Shown in pieces: positions 63,894 to 64,000 of a DNA stretch of 64,000 nucleotides. The first letter of the stretch is position 1. Each line of letters starts with the position of its first letter. Position numbers and translations under genes: made by a program. The stretch is from contig NZ_JABBDX010000001.1 in the NCBI RefSeq assembly GCF_012847335.1, positions 248,001 through 312,000 on the forward strand, in the 5' to 3' direction. Under the pieces are notes generated by a model that was given only the letters and a program-made list of their open reading frames with translations, did not search any database and was not told the DNA's origin. The DNA is from Psychrobacter sp. MF31 (GTDB lineage Bacteria > Pseudomonadota > Gammaproteobacteria > Pseudomonadales > Moraxellaceae).

Positions 63894-64000
63894 CTAAGCT
63901 TTTGATTTAATAAAATCGTTTAAGGCGGAGGGAGTGGCGATATAAGGATTGCCAAGGTTAGGGATATGCTTAAACCTGCGATAGCCCCACATATAATGGC
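63894..64000 (-). CDS. C-terminal end of an unidentified protein (runs off window)
   Basis: The minus strand holds an open frame from the right edge to TAG at 63894-63896, reading HYMWGYRRFKHIPNLGN and ending ALNDFIKSKA. The stretch is 35 codons, in frame and rich in charged and aromatic residues, so it is probably a real C-terminus, likely another LPS-cluster gene given the setting. It is too short to assign. Confidence 0.5.
   Translation of the reverse strand, partial: HYMWGYRRFKHIPNLGNPYIATPSALNDFIKSKA

Overview
The window looks like chromosomal DNA of a Psychrobacter-like gammaproteobacterium (family Moraxellaceae). The evidence is moderate GC with AT-rich spacers, protein sequences that resemble Acinetobacter/Psychrobacter homologues throughout, and the gene order glnE-ilvE followed by a lipopolysaccharide gene block, which is where Acinetobacter carries its outer-core locus. 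Nearly all of it is ordinary chromosome. No rRNA, tRNA, prophage or CRISPR array was seen.

Layout. Positions 1-5400 carry the 5' end of folE, fabI, a DUF1275 (YoaK-type) membrane gene split by a tnpB-only IS200/IS605-family element, a small acidic ORF and an SLC13/DASS anion transporter. Positions 5450-13000 carry a ribosomal-oxygenase-like cupin protein, a small lipoprotein, a surface-polysaccharide group (a WavE-family gene facing an EcbF-type phosphatase, a kinase-fused protein and a nucleotidyltransferase) and purB. Positions 13200-20650 carry two envelope hypotheticals, mnmA, ispF, grxD, mnmG, chaB and an AEC transporter.

Positions 20700-28300 form a complete heme-acquisition locus: a HmuY-like lipoprotein and a TonB-dependent receptor on the minus strand, and hmuS, hmuT, hmuU and hmuV on the plus strand, around a divergent control region with two Fur-box-like sequences. 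Positions 28380-41860 carry an ornithine cyclodeaminase-like enzyme, a flavin oxidoreductase, a CysB-like regulator, an ampG-prmC-moeB-ABC1 kinase run, an MFS transporter with an Lrp regulator, and leuA. Positions 41900-54180 carry accBC, a MATE pump, an EVE protein, hemW, an entericidin-like peptide, trmL, tusDCBE, glnE and ilvE.

From 54600 to the end there is a low-complexity Asp/Lys/Ser-rich protein and then an LPS and lipid A modification block. It contains a polyprenyl-phosphate glycosyltransferase, a GtrA flippase, a YdjC/NaxD-type deacetylase, an ArnT-like GT39 transferase, an AT-rich phosphoethanolamine transferase, a GT25 enzyme, an unrecognised protein, a GT4 fragment and a further glycosyltransferase.

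Functional themes. tusDCBE, mnmA, mnmG and trmL all act on tRNA wobble position 34. The hmu genes form a full heme import and release route. The four-gene module at 55162-59380 has the logic of the Arn and Francisella Flm/NaxD pathways: lipid-linked sugar synthesis, deacetylation, flipping and transfer to lipid A. It is therefore a candidate amino-sugar lipid A modification system. The most unusual items are this module, the TnpB element with an altered RuvC-II motif inside the DUF1275 gene, and the kinase-fused polysaccharide protein at 9226-10881.
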